Of a stretch of DNA of 64,000 nucleotides, positions 34,380 to 44,342 are shown in pieces. Source of the DNA: Spongilla lacustris (Eukaryota; Porifera; Demospongiae; Spongillida; Spongillidae); the NCBI GenBank assembly GCA_949361645.1, contig OX442420.1, positions 1,518,244 to 1,582,243 on the forward strand, in the 5' to 3' direction. Under the pieces are notes generated by a model. It saw nothing but the letters and a program-made list of their open reading frames with translations, did no database searches and was not told the origin of the DNA. A program made the position numbers and the translations under genes. Each line of letters begins with the position of its first letter. The stretch's first letter is position 1.

Positions 34380-35996
34380 TTTGGCTTCTATGAATTAATT
34401 GATTTGATTGACACAATCTGCACAGTACCATTCACCTTGCGGAATGCAATCTAGACCAACACAACCAACATGAAAACACTCATATATAAGGACAATCGCT
34501 GTTGTCACATCCAATCATAAGTCCCTCCTCCACATTGCGGCAAATGCAGTATAGCTGTTCAACTTGCTCAGACAATTGCTGTGTAGAGCTGCAGCTGGTC
34601 TCATCAACTATATATGCTTGTAGCATTTGGACACAAGATCTGAGGGAGTATCACCTTCACATAGAAAAGGTCTAGCTTGGGCTGTATATTGTCCCACACC
34701 ATCAGATCTCTTGTGATTCTTTCAAGATGCATGCCACAAGTAGTCCAGCATACAAAATCGCAATATGGTCTGTAACAAATAGCCAGCTGACCCTATAATA
34801 TGCATATGTTGTTGAAAGCTTTATACCTCCTTCACTGTGTTCTAAATAGAAGTTGGCTGTGTCAACTGCAGCTGCAGGATCACTGTCTCATATGCTGTAT
34901 GGACATTTAATCTCTATCACACCCTTACCACAGCAGGTGCTTGATACAAGTCCATCTGGTGAAGCTCCCAAATGTGGATAGAGAGGATTCACAAATAGGC
35001 CAGCTTGTTCTACCTTGAAATTCACATGAGTCTTGCGAGAATGGCTGCCGCCGTTTAGAATTGGTGGCCAGTATTGGGCTGGTATAATTGGCAGGTTGAG
35101 GCACAATATGAAGCTTTTGGCCTTTTGAATTGGATGTCATGCAGCAATACGAGTAGGTTGGTGCTAAATGATAAATATATAAGCATTGACATAGGCTTGA
35201 AATAAAATAGATATGCATGCAGTTATAAACACTTCATTTCATTGACAAGAGCTGGATGTAATAGCCGTGTATCCATTACGTGTAGCAGCTTCTACTTTGA
35301 ATAGGATGGCAGCAACATGGGAACACCCTTCACCTAAGCTGATATAAAAGAATGATCATACACATAATACATTTGATTTTAGTCATAATGATTACATGTA
35401 GTATATATGTAGGCTCACCCAGCCATGCAGGTATACATGCAGTGGGCAGCCACCTACCACCTCCTGCATCCTTCTCATCTCACTACCTCCCATACCTCTT
35501 ATCCACACTCACTAGCCTTCGATCCTCCCTCATCCCTCTACCTCCTCACTCTCCCTCCTCCCTCTCCCAGTGGGCTGCCACTGGTCCACTATATCTCCAG
35601 ATTTCAAATCCACTCGTGAAATAGTTGTACGCATCCAATTGCTTCCACTGCAGCATTTGCTGACGTGTGTAGACTCCAGGGCGATCAACAAAGTAGCAAA
35701 AGATATGGCCATGCATATTCAATAGGTGGCCAATGAGACATATCCTTCACAAAGTTGATCGAGTTAACAACAGTGTAGGGGTTGTCCGCCAAGGATAAGT
35801 CTAGATTCTAGAAGACGAAGCTTATCCATGTATCTTTGCTGGCCGATAGCATTCAAAGAACTAAAGTAATCCACTTCACACATAACTACAAAACATGTGC
35901 TTTTTCCCGATGCCCTGCATTGAATCTTTCCCACCAGTGGGTGGGGTCTAATGCGACGTTACGTGATTACATTCCTTCACACCTTTCTGTGGATAG
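34380..35996 (-). pseudogene. SWIM zinc finger / YqaJ exonuclease-like / PHD finger gene, degraded
   Basis: Minus strand, in order: an N-terminal part in the right arm (35530-35996) matching the left-arm fragment, a CT/GA-rich minisatellite, a SWIM-type GEGCSHVAAILFKVEAATRN (about 35265-35335), a YqaJ-like nuclease core with [12 protein letters not shown] and GVIEIKCPY (34890-34990; Asp and Glu-x-Lys as in PD-(D/E)XK enzymes), YCDFVCWTTCGMHLERITRD (about 34715-34775), and a C-terminal PHD finger with LYCICRNVEEG...CVGLDCIPQGEWYCADC (34398-34556). Frameshifts separate the pieces and one lies inside the PHD finger. YqaJ/SWIM/PHD proteins are multicopy in many invertebrates and probably belong to mobile elements. 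This copy interrupts the Ginger A integrase gene. Confidence 0.75.
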
Positions 35997-36215
35997 GAAG
36001 CCATGCATGGCTACTATTTACACAACCTTATACACTAGGCAAAGGAAGGAGGAGGAAGCTCATTAGCATATCCGTTACTTTGCAACAGTTGATACCACGT
36101 TAATTCTAAGCATTGACGGTATAATATGCATGTCGCGGCACGTATGAATAGTTATAAAGCATGCAGTGTTTCATTCCCAATGCAAAGTGGCATGCAAGCT
36201 TATAGTAGCTCCTTG

Positions 36216-36660
36216 TTATAAGACGTAATAAATACATAGGCCTATATAAATGTGGACACTCGGCGAAATACAATTACTTACCTTTGCACGCGTTTTATCT
36301 CTGCCGTAGTGGCACCCATCAACACCGTCATGGCAGGCAAAGATGATCTTCGTTTTGTCCGTTTCATTGGCAATGACCAGTTTGAGACTTATCTCACCCA
36401 CCGCATCTGTTGCTCTGTAATAGAGTAATCGCTCTTTCAGCACAAACATATCAGCTAGCTTCAGTGTTGTCGTATTGCCCACCGGCTTCTCATATGCGGT
36501 ACTTCGATTCCAGCAGGATATATGAACGAACAGTTTCCATCTCTGCTAGCAGTTCAACAAGTTATACCGTTGCTCATCGATCCTCGAAGTACTCATTTTC
36601 AATGCCAATAGCTTCACACGTGTCACGCGTTTCTAGGCGGATGAAGCATCCCGGGTAGGT
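36216..36660 (-). pseudogene. Ginger A: integrase N-terminal and Zn-binding domain
   Basis: The minus-strand frame contains LADMFVLKERLLYYRATDA, then KIIFACHDGVDGCHYGRDKT, the His-x-His part of the HHCC Zn-binding domain of Gypsy/Ginger integrases. The Cys pair and the rest of the core are missing here because the SWIM/YqaJ cassette lies between this part and 32206. The sequence upstream of 36482 is frameshifted. Confidence 0.75.
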
Positions 36661-36744
36661 TTAAGTTTCCTAGGATGATACATCCCATCGAGCACAAATT
36701 ATCCGCCGGATAAAATGTTCGGGGGGATAAAATATCCTGTGACA

Positions 36745-36887
36745 CCGGCTTGACAACGAAGCCTTCTGCAATGAATTACATTAAAATAGTTACGTTATCT
36801 AAGTTATTCGCTACTTATTCGTTCATGTCGAAAAGATCACACCCAAAACACTCAGCGCTTACCACGAATAGCTATCCAAACAACTTA
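36745..36887. repeat. Left arm (inner part) of the 16-kb inverted repeat
   Basis: CCGGCTTGACAACGAAGCC...CTCAGCGCTTACCACGAATAGCTATCCAAACAAC matches the complement of about 41884-42029. Before the Ginger A insertion it was contiguous with 29393. The homology resumes after the next MITE (TTAAATGTCCTCG at 37513 versus TTAAATATCCTCG in the right arm). Confidence 0.9.
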
Positions 36888-37512
36888 TACCCCGTTTACA
36901 CGACACAATTTTTCCGTGCCAGCACGGTACGGTACGGCTCGGCACGGTACGGTTCGGTTAAAATTTGACGTGTAAACCCTGTCAAAACCGTGCCGTACCG
37001 TGCCGAGCCAGCACGGTTCCAATAACCGGGCTACCCGGCATGGCACGGCTCGATTGTGGTAGATTGGGATATGATAGCAGTTGAGCATGCGTAGAAATGG
37101 TTTCCATAGTATTAAAATGGTGGATTGGACGAATCAAACGGCTGATAAAGATTTGGGGAGATGAATCGGTACAAGTGCAACTGAAAATCTGTAAAAAAAA
37201 TCAATTGGTGTACAGCCATTTGAGGTGTATTGGATGACCATTTCCATTATATTGTGCCTATGTTACGAGAAAAACGAGAAAATATAATCGCTCTTGTGCC
37301 TCTGATGCCACTTTTTCTCGATTGCACGGAACGTTGTAAACAAGGCATCCATTTTGATTTCTGGCAATGATTGTAGTTAATTACGGAATTGCTTTTTAAA
37401 AACCATTCTATACCACATAGCCACAAATGCGTATAAACGTTACTCGATAACCGTGCCGTGCCATGCCATGCTGAGCCGTTCCGTACCGTGCCATTGTCGT
37501 GTAAACGCGGTA
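36888..37512. mobile_element. MITE with CGTTTACACGACA termini, TTA duplication
   Basis: Inverted ends TACCCCGTTTACACGACA and the complement of TACCGCGTTTACACGACA, flanked by TTA on both sides (36885-36887, 37513-37515). Subterminal runs of GTACGG/GCACGG and complement make strong hairpins. The homologous right-arm site lacks it. A TTA duplication fits the PIF/Harbinger group. No coding sequence. Confidence 0.7.
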
Positions 37513-37611
37513 TTAAATGTCCTCGAGCTGCAGCTTTAACTATTGATTGCTGTCATCAGAGGCGACAAGGAGCCTCTGACTTGCGGTGATTACGTTGCCA
37601 CGGCTGAAGCC

Positions 37612-40600
37612 TGTCACGCCTAATTTTGTCCGCTGCCTGAAATGGTCCGGCGGACCAAATCAAGATGCCTGAAATGGTCCACCGGACCATTTCAGGCTGC
37701 CCAAAATGGTCCTACTCTGCCTGTTTTGGTCCGTTAGACAGACAACTTTAGGCAGCCTGTTTTTGTCCGAGATAAAGAATAAATTAACGGCATATATAAG
37801 TCCTGGCATACATGCATATTATAATATAATTATAATTACAATACATATATTTAGGGAGACAATTTGGTTCTATGTATATGTATGCTACAAAACATATTGA
37901 GACAATTTAATTTGCTTTTTGACTATAACCTTTCAGATGGCATACAAGTATATACACAGCATGTATAGTATTTCAAATAGCAGCATGAAAGATGAAAAAC
38001 ACAATGTCTGACTCAGAACAGCTTGAACTGTTTACATCATTTTAACAACTTCAAAATGATTTTGCACATTGGTTATAAAGATGGATTCTTCTTGGTGTAG
38101 GTCATTCACTACTTCATGAGGAGAATAAAGTGCCCACTCATAGATCCTTCCAGTAAAGTTGAATACATGAATTTTTGTATTTAACAAGCAGGAAGCAGCA
38201 GTGATTTCCAAATCTGTGGCCCATTCTCCAGGAAACTACATCTTAGATTGCACAATGTACGATTGCATTGATGTATGGTGAGGCAAAAGGCAGGATATCT
38301 TTTCATTTGAGGAATTAGATATCATGTAAGTTGTAACAAGTAACCTCATTTCTTCATGATAATCCTGTGATCCAGTAACAATCATAGCAATGCAGCGGAA
38401 AAAACAGTTTCCATCTGGACTAATTCTTGCTGTTCTCAAGGGTTTTTGTGAGACTTCAATCATTTGTGGCTGCATTTTGCCATGATGCAAGTTATTAGCC
38501 TGACAAAAATTCAATCCAAGTGAATTGCACTTGGATGTTTGCCATTCTATGCATACTGGGTTGTAGCATATCAAATCCACATGATCCGTTTCCTTTTCAA
38601 AGGATTTATAAGAGGCATCCACATGATTTGCTTCCCTTCTCAAGGCTTGGGAGAAGAAATAAGTATGCTGACCATTGCCACCTCCCAGCAATGCCACTAC
38701 ATTCTCCTGACTAGTACACATGCTCCTATTTCTATACACCCACTCACAGAATGTATCCAAGTGTGCTGAAGATATAAGAAAGTAATTCTTCCCTAGTAGT
38801 TGCACCTCTTTTAAACACAACTTGCTTGCTCTGCACCAAATTTGAAGTGGTTCCACTGCTTCAACAACGGTGAAGCCTCTATTCACATAAGAATAGAGTT
38901 TGTGTTTAAATTTCTCAAATTCCTCGTGCAAGTCTTCATTTACAACCACAAAATCACCTCCCAAAATTTCTTGCAGTTGAAAATCACCATAAAAGGACAT
39001 GTAATCCTTCCATAAAGCAACTATAGTATCCTTGCTCAATGCATATTCACCCTCCTTTAGATCCATGGGTGTTTCCTGTGTACAGAATTATAATCTTTAA
39101 CTTTAGTTTAAATACTCACATCAAATGCTTCGTCATCTTTTTCAGCCTCATACTGCAAAGTGGAAGCTCCAGTTCTCCACAAACGCATAAGATGTGGAGA
39201 ATGTAGCTGACTCCATACTATTGTACTGTCAATTTCAAGCATACTTGAGCATTCTGATTGACAAAGTGAAGACTGACTGGAATGCTGAGGTGAGGACTGA
39301 CCAGAGTGATGAGGTGAGGACTGACCAGAGTGATGAGGTGAGGACTGATTGGAATGATTAGGTGAATTGCTACATGATGACTGGTATTCAGAGGAATAGA
39401 ACATCTTAAGGTGTGCACCATTCACACGCTTGATACAGTCAGATGAATTAGCAACAGATTGCAAGGAATAAAATCCTTTGCTGAGCTTCGCCAATGATGC
39501 TCTAGCATGTTTAGCATCATATTGCTGCTTTTGCTTAGCCTAGGAACATAGTGTACATGATGCCACAGTTTAATATGTATACTTTATACCTGTGCAACAA
39601 GGATATTGTACTTCACATTCTTCAAAACCCTTTGTCTTTGTTTGTACACTTGTTCCATGTGGTTGGCTGTGTTTGGTTCCTTTGCTGAACTAAAAATTAC
39701 AAAAATTTAAAATAAAATACAACAAAATCAAGCTTTGGCAAAAAACTTAACAGGTCACAAACAGATTCCAGATCTGCATCAATTGGTATCCTCGCCTTTC
39801 TTCCGAACATCACTTCAAATGGAGTGTAATTAGTTGATTCATGGGACGAAGTGCTGTATGCAAATACTGCTGAATCAATGAATTGATCCCAAATCTCCTT
39901 ATGTCCCATCACTGCTTTTGAGAGCATTCTCTTCAAAGTTTGATTATATCGTTCTTCTAGACCATTTGACTACTCAAAAAGATATATGTGAAACATTAAA
40001 CTAAAATTATACACTTTGTGTACCTGTGGATGGTAAGGAGTAATTAGACTGTGTCTTATCCCCAACTGTTTCATCATTGCACTGTTCAGTTTGTTCCTGA
40101 ATTCAGAACCATTGTCTGTTGTCATAATGCTTGGCAAACCCATGCGCATGAATATCTAGATATACATGTAAAAATATGATAAAGTAAGTGCACACAAAGA
40201 ATGATCAGCATACCTTGTATACTGCACTTGCCACTTGATATGCCTCTTTGGTTGGAACTGCAACCGCTTCAACCCATTTTGAAAAGTGATCACTCAGTGT
40301 AAGAATGTACCTACATACAATTTAAAAATAGTGTAATCTATCCTGTTGAAAAAAGTATTCCTTGCATTACACGAAAAAAGTAATAATAATAAATGAACTG
40401 ACCTATTTCCTGATAATGAAATTGGTGAAATCGGCCCAATAAAATCAATTGCTACATGATACCAAATGGTGATTACAGGAACAAGATGAAGTTCAGTAGA
40501 AGTAACAACAAGTTTTCTGGCAAGCCTCACAGGATGCAACCTGTAAAAACATGTCAATAAATTTATGTGACTAATTGCAACCATTACTAGTTGAAAAACT

Positions 40601-41304
40601 TCTTTGTTGAGTCCTTTCCACGTGAAACGTTCTCTAATCCTTTTGATGGTACGTTTTGTTCCCAGATGGCCAGACGTAGGGTCAGAATGGCAGGAATTTA
40701 GAATCCTCTGCTTCTCACATGCATCCAAAATGAGCCTCACAACCCTATATTTCAGTAAAGTTTAACATGCGAAAGAGCGACGACGGTTGAAATCGGACTA
40801 GTTATCCTAAGACCCTAAAACCATACGCGCACACTTCGTATCTTTCTAATGAGGTATTCTATAGCCATTATGTGTCTCCTATGCTACCACGCTTATCAAT
40901 GATGCCGGACCAAAGAGTGGAAAAGAATGTGTTCACCACCAAGAGCACACAGGCCTAGTCCTTAGTCGTTCCATTCATTTTTCTTTTAGTCCACACTTCG
41001 CCATTCTTTAAGAAAATCTTTTCCGCCTTTCGTCTGATCGATCGTTTCTTGTTCGCATCGCATCCTTCAGGGTACTTTCCCTTGACCTTGTAACTGTAGG
41101 CCAGTTCAAGAGTGTCACCTTCTTCGTCTGTCCCTGATTCTGACGACATTTTCAACACCTTCCAAAAGAAAGAACTAACGTGGGACCAAAAAATGTCACG
41201 TGGGACAAAATCGAGCACCTAAAATTGTCCGGCCGGACAATTTCAGGCAGCCTTTTTTGGTCCGGCCGGACCGAAATTAGACGCGGACCAAATCGTGCGT
41301 GACA
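37612..41304 (-). mobile_element. Ginger1-type DNA transposon B (complete ends, 3.69 kb)
   Basis: Ends TGTCACGCCTAATTTTGTCC and the complement TGTCACGCACGATTTGGTCC, flanked by AGCC on both sides (37608-37611 and 41305-41308). Both subterminal regions contain repeated TGGTCCGG(C/-)CGGACCA palindromes. It carries one minus-strand gene for integrase plus OTU protease and no reverse transcriptase or LTRs, which supports a cut-and-paste Ginger1 element. The AGCC duplication departs from the CCGG/CCGT preference reported for the group and seen in its two neighbours. Confidence 0.88.
38032..41149 (-). pseudogene. Ginger B transposase: integrase (HHCC, DDE) plus OTU protease, multi-exon
   Basis: Proposed exons (minus): 40955-41149, 40588-40744, 40403-40540, 40214-40310, 40024-40155, 39747-39969, 39590-39684, 39120-39539, 38032-39075, with short GT-AG introns of mostly 44-92 bp. 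The first junction is unclear. Features: N-terminal KYPEGC motif, Zn-binding CHSDPTSGHLGTKRT then ASCEACQK, catalytic AIDFIGP (Asp), TTDNGSEF (Asp) and NGLEERYNQ (Glu), a Ser/His-rich linker (HHSGQSSP repeats, 39240-39370), and an OTU domain with SPDGNCFFRC (Asp and Cys) and a C-terminal VQNHFEVV (His). Two lesions are visible: a frameshift in exon 3 after CQK, and an in-frame TAG at 38236-38238 between the OTU Cys and His parts. Otherwise frames are well kept, so inactivation looks recent. Confidence 0.82.
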
Positions 41305-41308
41305 AGCC

Positions 41309-41809
41309 CTAATCCTGCCGATACTAATGGGAGAGAACATTTGCATTTCGGGTGTTCTTAATAGATTTTGCAGATGATGCAAGGATGTCTTCAATATATC
41401 AATCTGACTCGAACTAAAGATAACCAAATGTCTGCAGTATTGGAATCCACCGGCCGGGAAACATTCTCTGTTTGATCAAGGATACTTGGGAAACTTGTTT
41501 ACATGCACATTCATACTAACATGATAGATATATCTTGCCTTTGAATTTTTTTTTATTGGTGGATTATCATAATGCAGACCATCATCTCTCACTCTAAATG
41601 CTGATTATTTGAGACACGCCATCTTCTATTTAGTACAGCCGTAAGGCAAGTGTTCCGGTATCGGCAAGATTAGGCATGAATAGATAGAAGCTGCTGCTCT
41701 TCTCTTTGATCGACTTGCTAGCTGGGCTCAGCTTGGCTATATAGTAGTCTTGCAGCTGTGGGAATCAGGGTCTGGGACCGAGACTAGCTACATAGCTCGT
41801 ATCGACGGA
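41309..41809. other. Spacer of the inverted repeat, no gene seen
   Basis: Unique-looking sequence between Ginger B and the right arm. No domain-bearing frame. Confidence 0.45.
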
Positions 41810-42029
41810 CAGTTTTGCTGCAGTGCTCCAGCTCGTGGGTCTCCCCGAGGATATTTAAGAGATTTCCCTATATATGATGTTGTTTGGATAGCTATTCGTG
41901 GTAAGCGCTGAGTGTTTTGGGTGTGATCCTTTCTACCTACGCCCTCGGCCATGAACGAATAACTAGCGAATAAACTTAACGTAACTATTTTATTGTAATT
42001 CATAGCAAATGGCTTCGTTGTCAAGCCGG
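41810..42029. repeat. Right arm (inner part) of the 16-kb inverted repeat
   Basis: Complement of the left arm at 36745-36887 and 37513-37545, lacking the TTA-flanked MITE. Ends with CCGG at 42026-42029, where Ginger C begins. Confidence 0.88.
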
Positions 42030-42205
42030 TGTCGGAGGCATGGCTGTCCCCCTGGAAAAAGTGTCCCCCCGGACATTCATGCCTAGGCACGACTGTCCCC
42101 CCGGACACTGGTGCCTAGGAATGAATGTCCCCTCTAGGCATTATTGTCCCCCCATGCCGGACATTTTTTCCTAGGCACAGCTGTCCCCCCCCCCCCCCCC
42201 TCTAG

Positions 42206-42400
42206 TTGGCCCATAGCCCGACCTTCGCGTATTGGGTATCTAGCCTATACCTGGATTTGTACACATCTGATAGCGTATGTAGGCTATACTATTATCACAT
42301 ACAGCCCACATACGCTATTAGATGCATGGGTACAAATCCAGGTATACCCGACATTCCAATACGCGAAGGTACGGTCGGGCTACGCCCAACTAGCCCCCCT
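42206..42400. repeat. Inverted repeat inside Ginger C
   Basis: GCCCGACCTTCGCGTATTGG and TACCTGGATTTGTAC with their complements flank a short centre. Probably a small MITE inserted in the element, with CTAGTTGG outer ends. Confidence 0.75.
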
Positions 42401-42539
42401 CCACGTTTTCTCGTTTATCATAAACGTTCAACCAAACACTTAGCCTTCCAATCCTCGTAACTGCTCTGCCTCATGCGTGTATAAACTAATGTTCGCACGC
42501 GTCCGTGGAGGTTTCCTTTTAGAACAGCGAGTGTTTCTG

Positions 42540-42830
42540 GCCATGGACGACGAAATCGTTTTGAACTCAGTTCTTGTTAAAAGGAAGGTATCCAGGCCAG
42601 TTGGATGTTCAAAATATCAGAAACGTTCTTTTAGACGAAAGCGCGTGGAAATTACAAAGTTGACAATGGCGCTCTTTATTTACAAATTGTTCCAAGATAT
42701 GAGTGGCGATCAACAGTGATCAAATCGAAAGAAGAGCAGGAAAGAATAATGATAGCTTGCCACGCTTCACCACAAGGAAAATCGTCAGGCCTGGCGCGTA
42801 TTCAGAATTTCAAACCTATTAACATTGTAC
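42540..42830 (+). pseudogene. Ginger C: integrase N-terminal remnant
   Basis: Frame 1 contains GCSKYQKRSFRRKRVEITKL, which aligns with GCDANKKRSIRRKAEKIFLK of Ginger B. After a frameshift the sequence continues IKSKEEQERIMIACHASPQG, which matches the start of the Zn-binding domain (EKQRILNSCHSDPTSG). Nothing downstream resembles the catalytic core. Confidence 0.65.
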
Positions 42831-42848
42831 GTCAATCGAATACGAGCG

Positions 42849-43016
42849 GGGGAGGGGGGAGGGGGGGGGGGGGGGGGGGATCATGCACTCTTGCGATAGG
42901 CCAAATAAGAGCGGAGAGGGGAGGGTAGGCCAAATTAATACAAGTGGGGGGAGGAGGGAAGGTTAGTATCAATTAAGTTTTGTAAATATTATTCTATTGG
43001 GGGGGGGGGGGGGGGT
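42849..43016. repeat. G-run cluster
   Basis: Interrupted G tracts at 42849-42880, 42947-42958 and 43001-43016 within Ginger C. Confidence 0.85.
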
Positions 43017-43807
43017 TTCAGGTAACACGGAAACCTCTATGGATATGCTCCTGATCGTTGTATAGATATATGCATGCGACCACCATGTATAGAAGCATGA
43101 CTGTAACTTTGATATTGGGTGTTCACTTACTTCCAGCAAAGAAAAATCGTACAAAGTTCAAGAGTCAGTTGGCAAAGGTGTTTACAAGGCAAATGGCTCT
43201 GCACTGCATGCAGCAAATATCTGTCTGACACATGAAGCATGTTTTTTTTTTTTGTGATATCATGCATATGGTACCAATCATTATTTTATGACCTCACGCG
43301 GATACTTGCATGCACACGAATTTTCATATATACGATTTACATTTGTAAACATTTACACAAGAATGCCTTTCCTTGAAATGAGAGCCTTTAGTAATAAATA
43401 ATTAGCAGCTCTGCACACAACCGAGCGGGCACGCAGACGCATGTAAATGTATTAAGATATATCATGGCATGCATGACGTTTGCTAATACATGCACGTATA
43501 AAACGACTAACGCATGTATATCGATCCGATTTGGTTGTATTATACATACGCTTGTACATTCCAGGCCTGTATTTAAAGTGTAGGACATTTTATCCTAGGC
43601 ACCAGTGTCCCCCCATGGGGGGACACTGGTGCCTAGGGTATATAGGACAATTATGCCTAGGCATAAATGTCCCCTGCGGACATATATGCCTAGGCATAAT
43701 TGTCCGGGGGACAATGGTGCCTAGGAACGAGTGTCCGGGGGACAGCGGTGCCTAGGCATGAATGTCCGGGGGGACATTTTGCGGGGGGGACAACCATGCC
43801 TACGACA

Positions 43808-44314
43808 CCGGGTTTCTGTGTACGATTTTTTTTTTAGCGACAGATTGCATCTTTAAAGCAGAGATAATATATTATCTCTGTTTAAAGGTGCTCTTACGAT
43901 ACAGCCATCGTTTAAGTATTTATTTTACTATCCTCCTGCAAAGTGTTGAATCGTAGTGCAATTCGACATGGTTCCCCTAACACAAAACAGTTCAAAATAA
44001 GTTCCCGGGCCTTTTACCGGACTTTAAATCTAACTCGAGCAAACGATGGGGCAGCCTCGACTCTTCGTATGTCGTAAGAATTCATCAACAAATGAGGAAG
44101 AAATACGCCTATCACTTCTTATTGTAGTTGGCTCACTTTGACCATTGGCAGTGCTAACACAACGTCAAGTGATGCGGATCAATTGTGAGTGTATATTGAG
44201 AAACACATATCTAACTCATCTGTGTTGTTCTGATGTATTGTCATGAAAATAAATTCAAATGAATCAAATTCCCTGATAGAAAAATTATAGGATAAAGTAT
44301 AACGATCTCCACTG
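43808..44314. repeat. Right arm (outer part) of the 16-kb inverted repeat
   Basis: Complement of 28190-29393 without the TA-flanked MITE. Its outer end is ACGATCTCCACTG|TA, the mirror of TA|CAGTGGAGATCGT at 28188. Confidence 0.88.
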
Positions 44315-44342
44315 TATAACTGTCCCCAAGCAACAGTACTCA

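Larger units (their letters stand above)
29394..36744 (-). mobile_element. Ginger1-type DNA transposon A (degraded, 7.35 kb with nested inserts)
   Basis: Termini TGTCACGGAATACTTTATCC (left) and the complement TGTCACAGGATATTTTATCC (right) are flanked by CTGG (29390-29393) and CCGG (36745-36748). That is a 4-bp CCGG target duplication with one likely C-to-T change. On the minus strand it carries, in transposon order, an integrase N-terminal/Zn-binding part (36216-36660), DDE core and GPY module (31380-32206) and OTU region (29780-30800), but no reverse transcriptase. This is the architecture described for Ginger1 elements. The gene is split by a SWIM/YqaJ/PHD cassette and by frameshifts and stops. 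Subterminal sequence repeats GGATA/TATCC motifs. Confidence 0.85.
42030..43807 (+). mobile_element. Ginger1-type element C (internally deleted, 1.78 kb)
   Basis: Ends TGTCGGAGGCATGGCTGTCC and the complement TGTCGTAGGCATGGTTGTCC, flanked by CCGG on both sides (42026-42029, 43808-43811). About 60 bp of the termini align almost throughout. The subterminal arrays alternate TGCCTAGGCA and TGTCCCC/GGGGACA palindromes over 150-240 bp. A remnant of an integrase N-terminus (42540-42830, plus) shows descent from an autonomous relative. The DDE and OTU parts are missing. Confidence 0.87.

Noticed and set aside
31380..41149. Gypsy LTR retrotransposon as the source of the integrases
   Set aside because: No reverse transcriptase, RNase H, gag or LTRs. 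The ends are inverted repeats with 4-bp duplications and the integrase is followed by an OTU domain.
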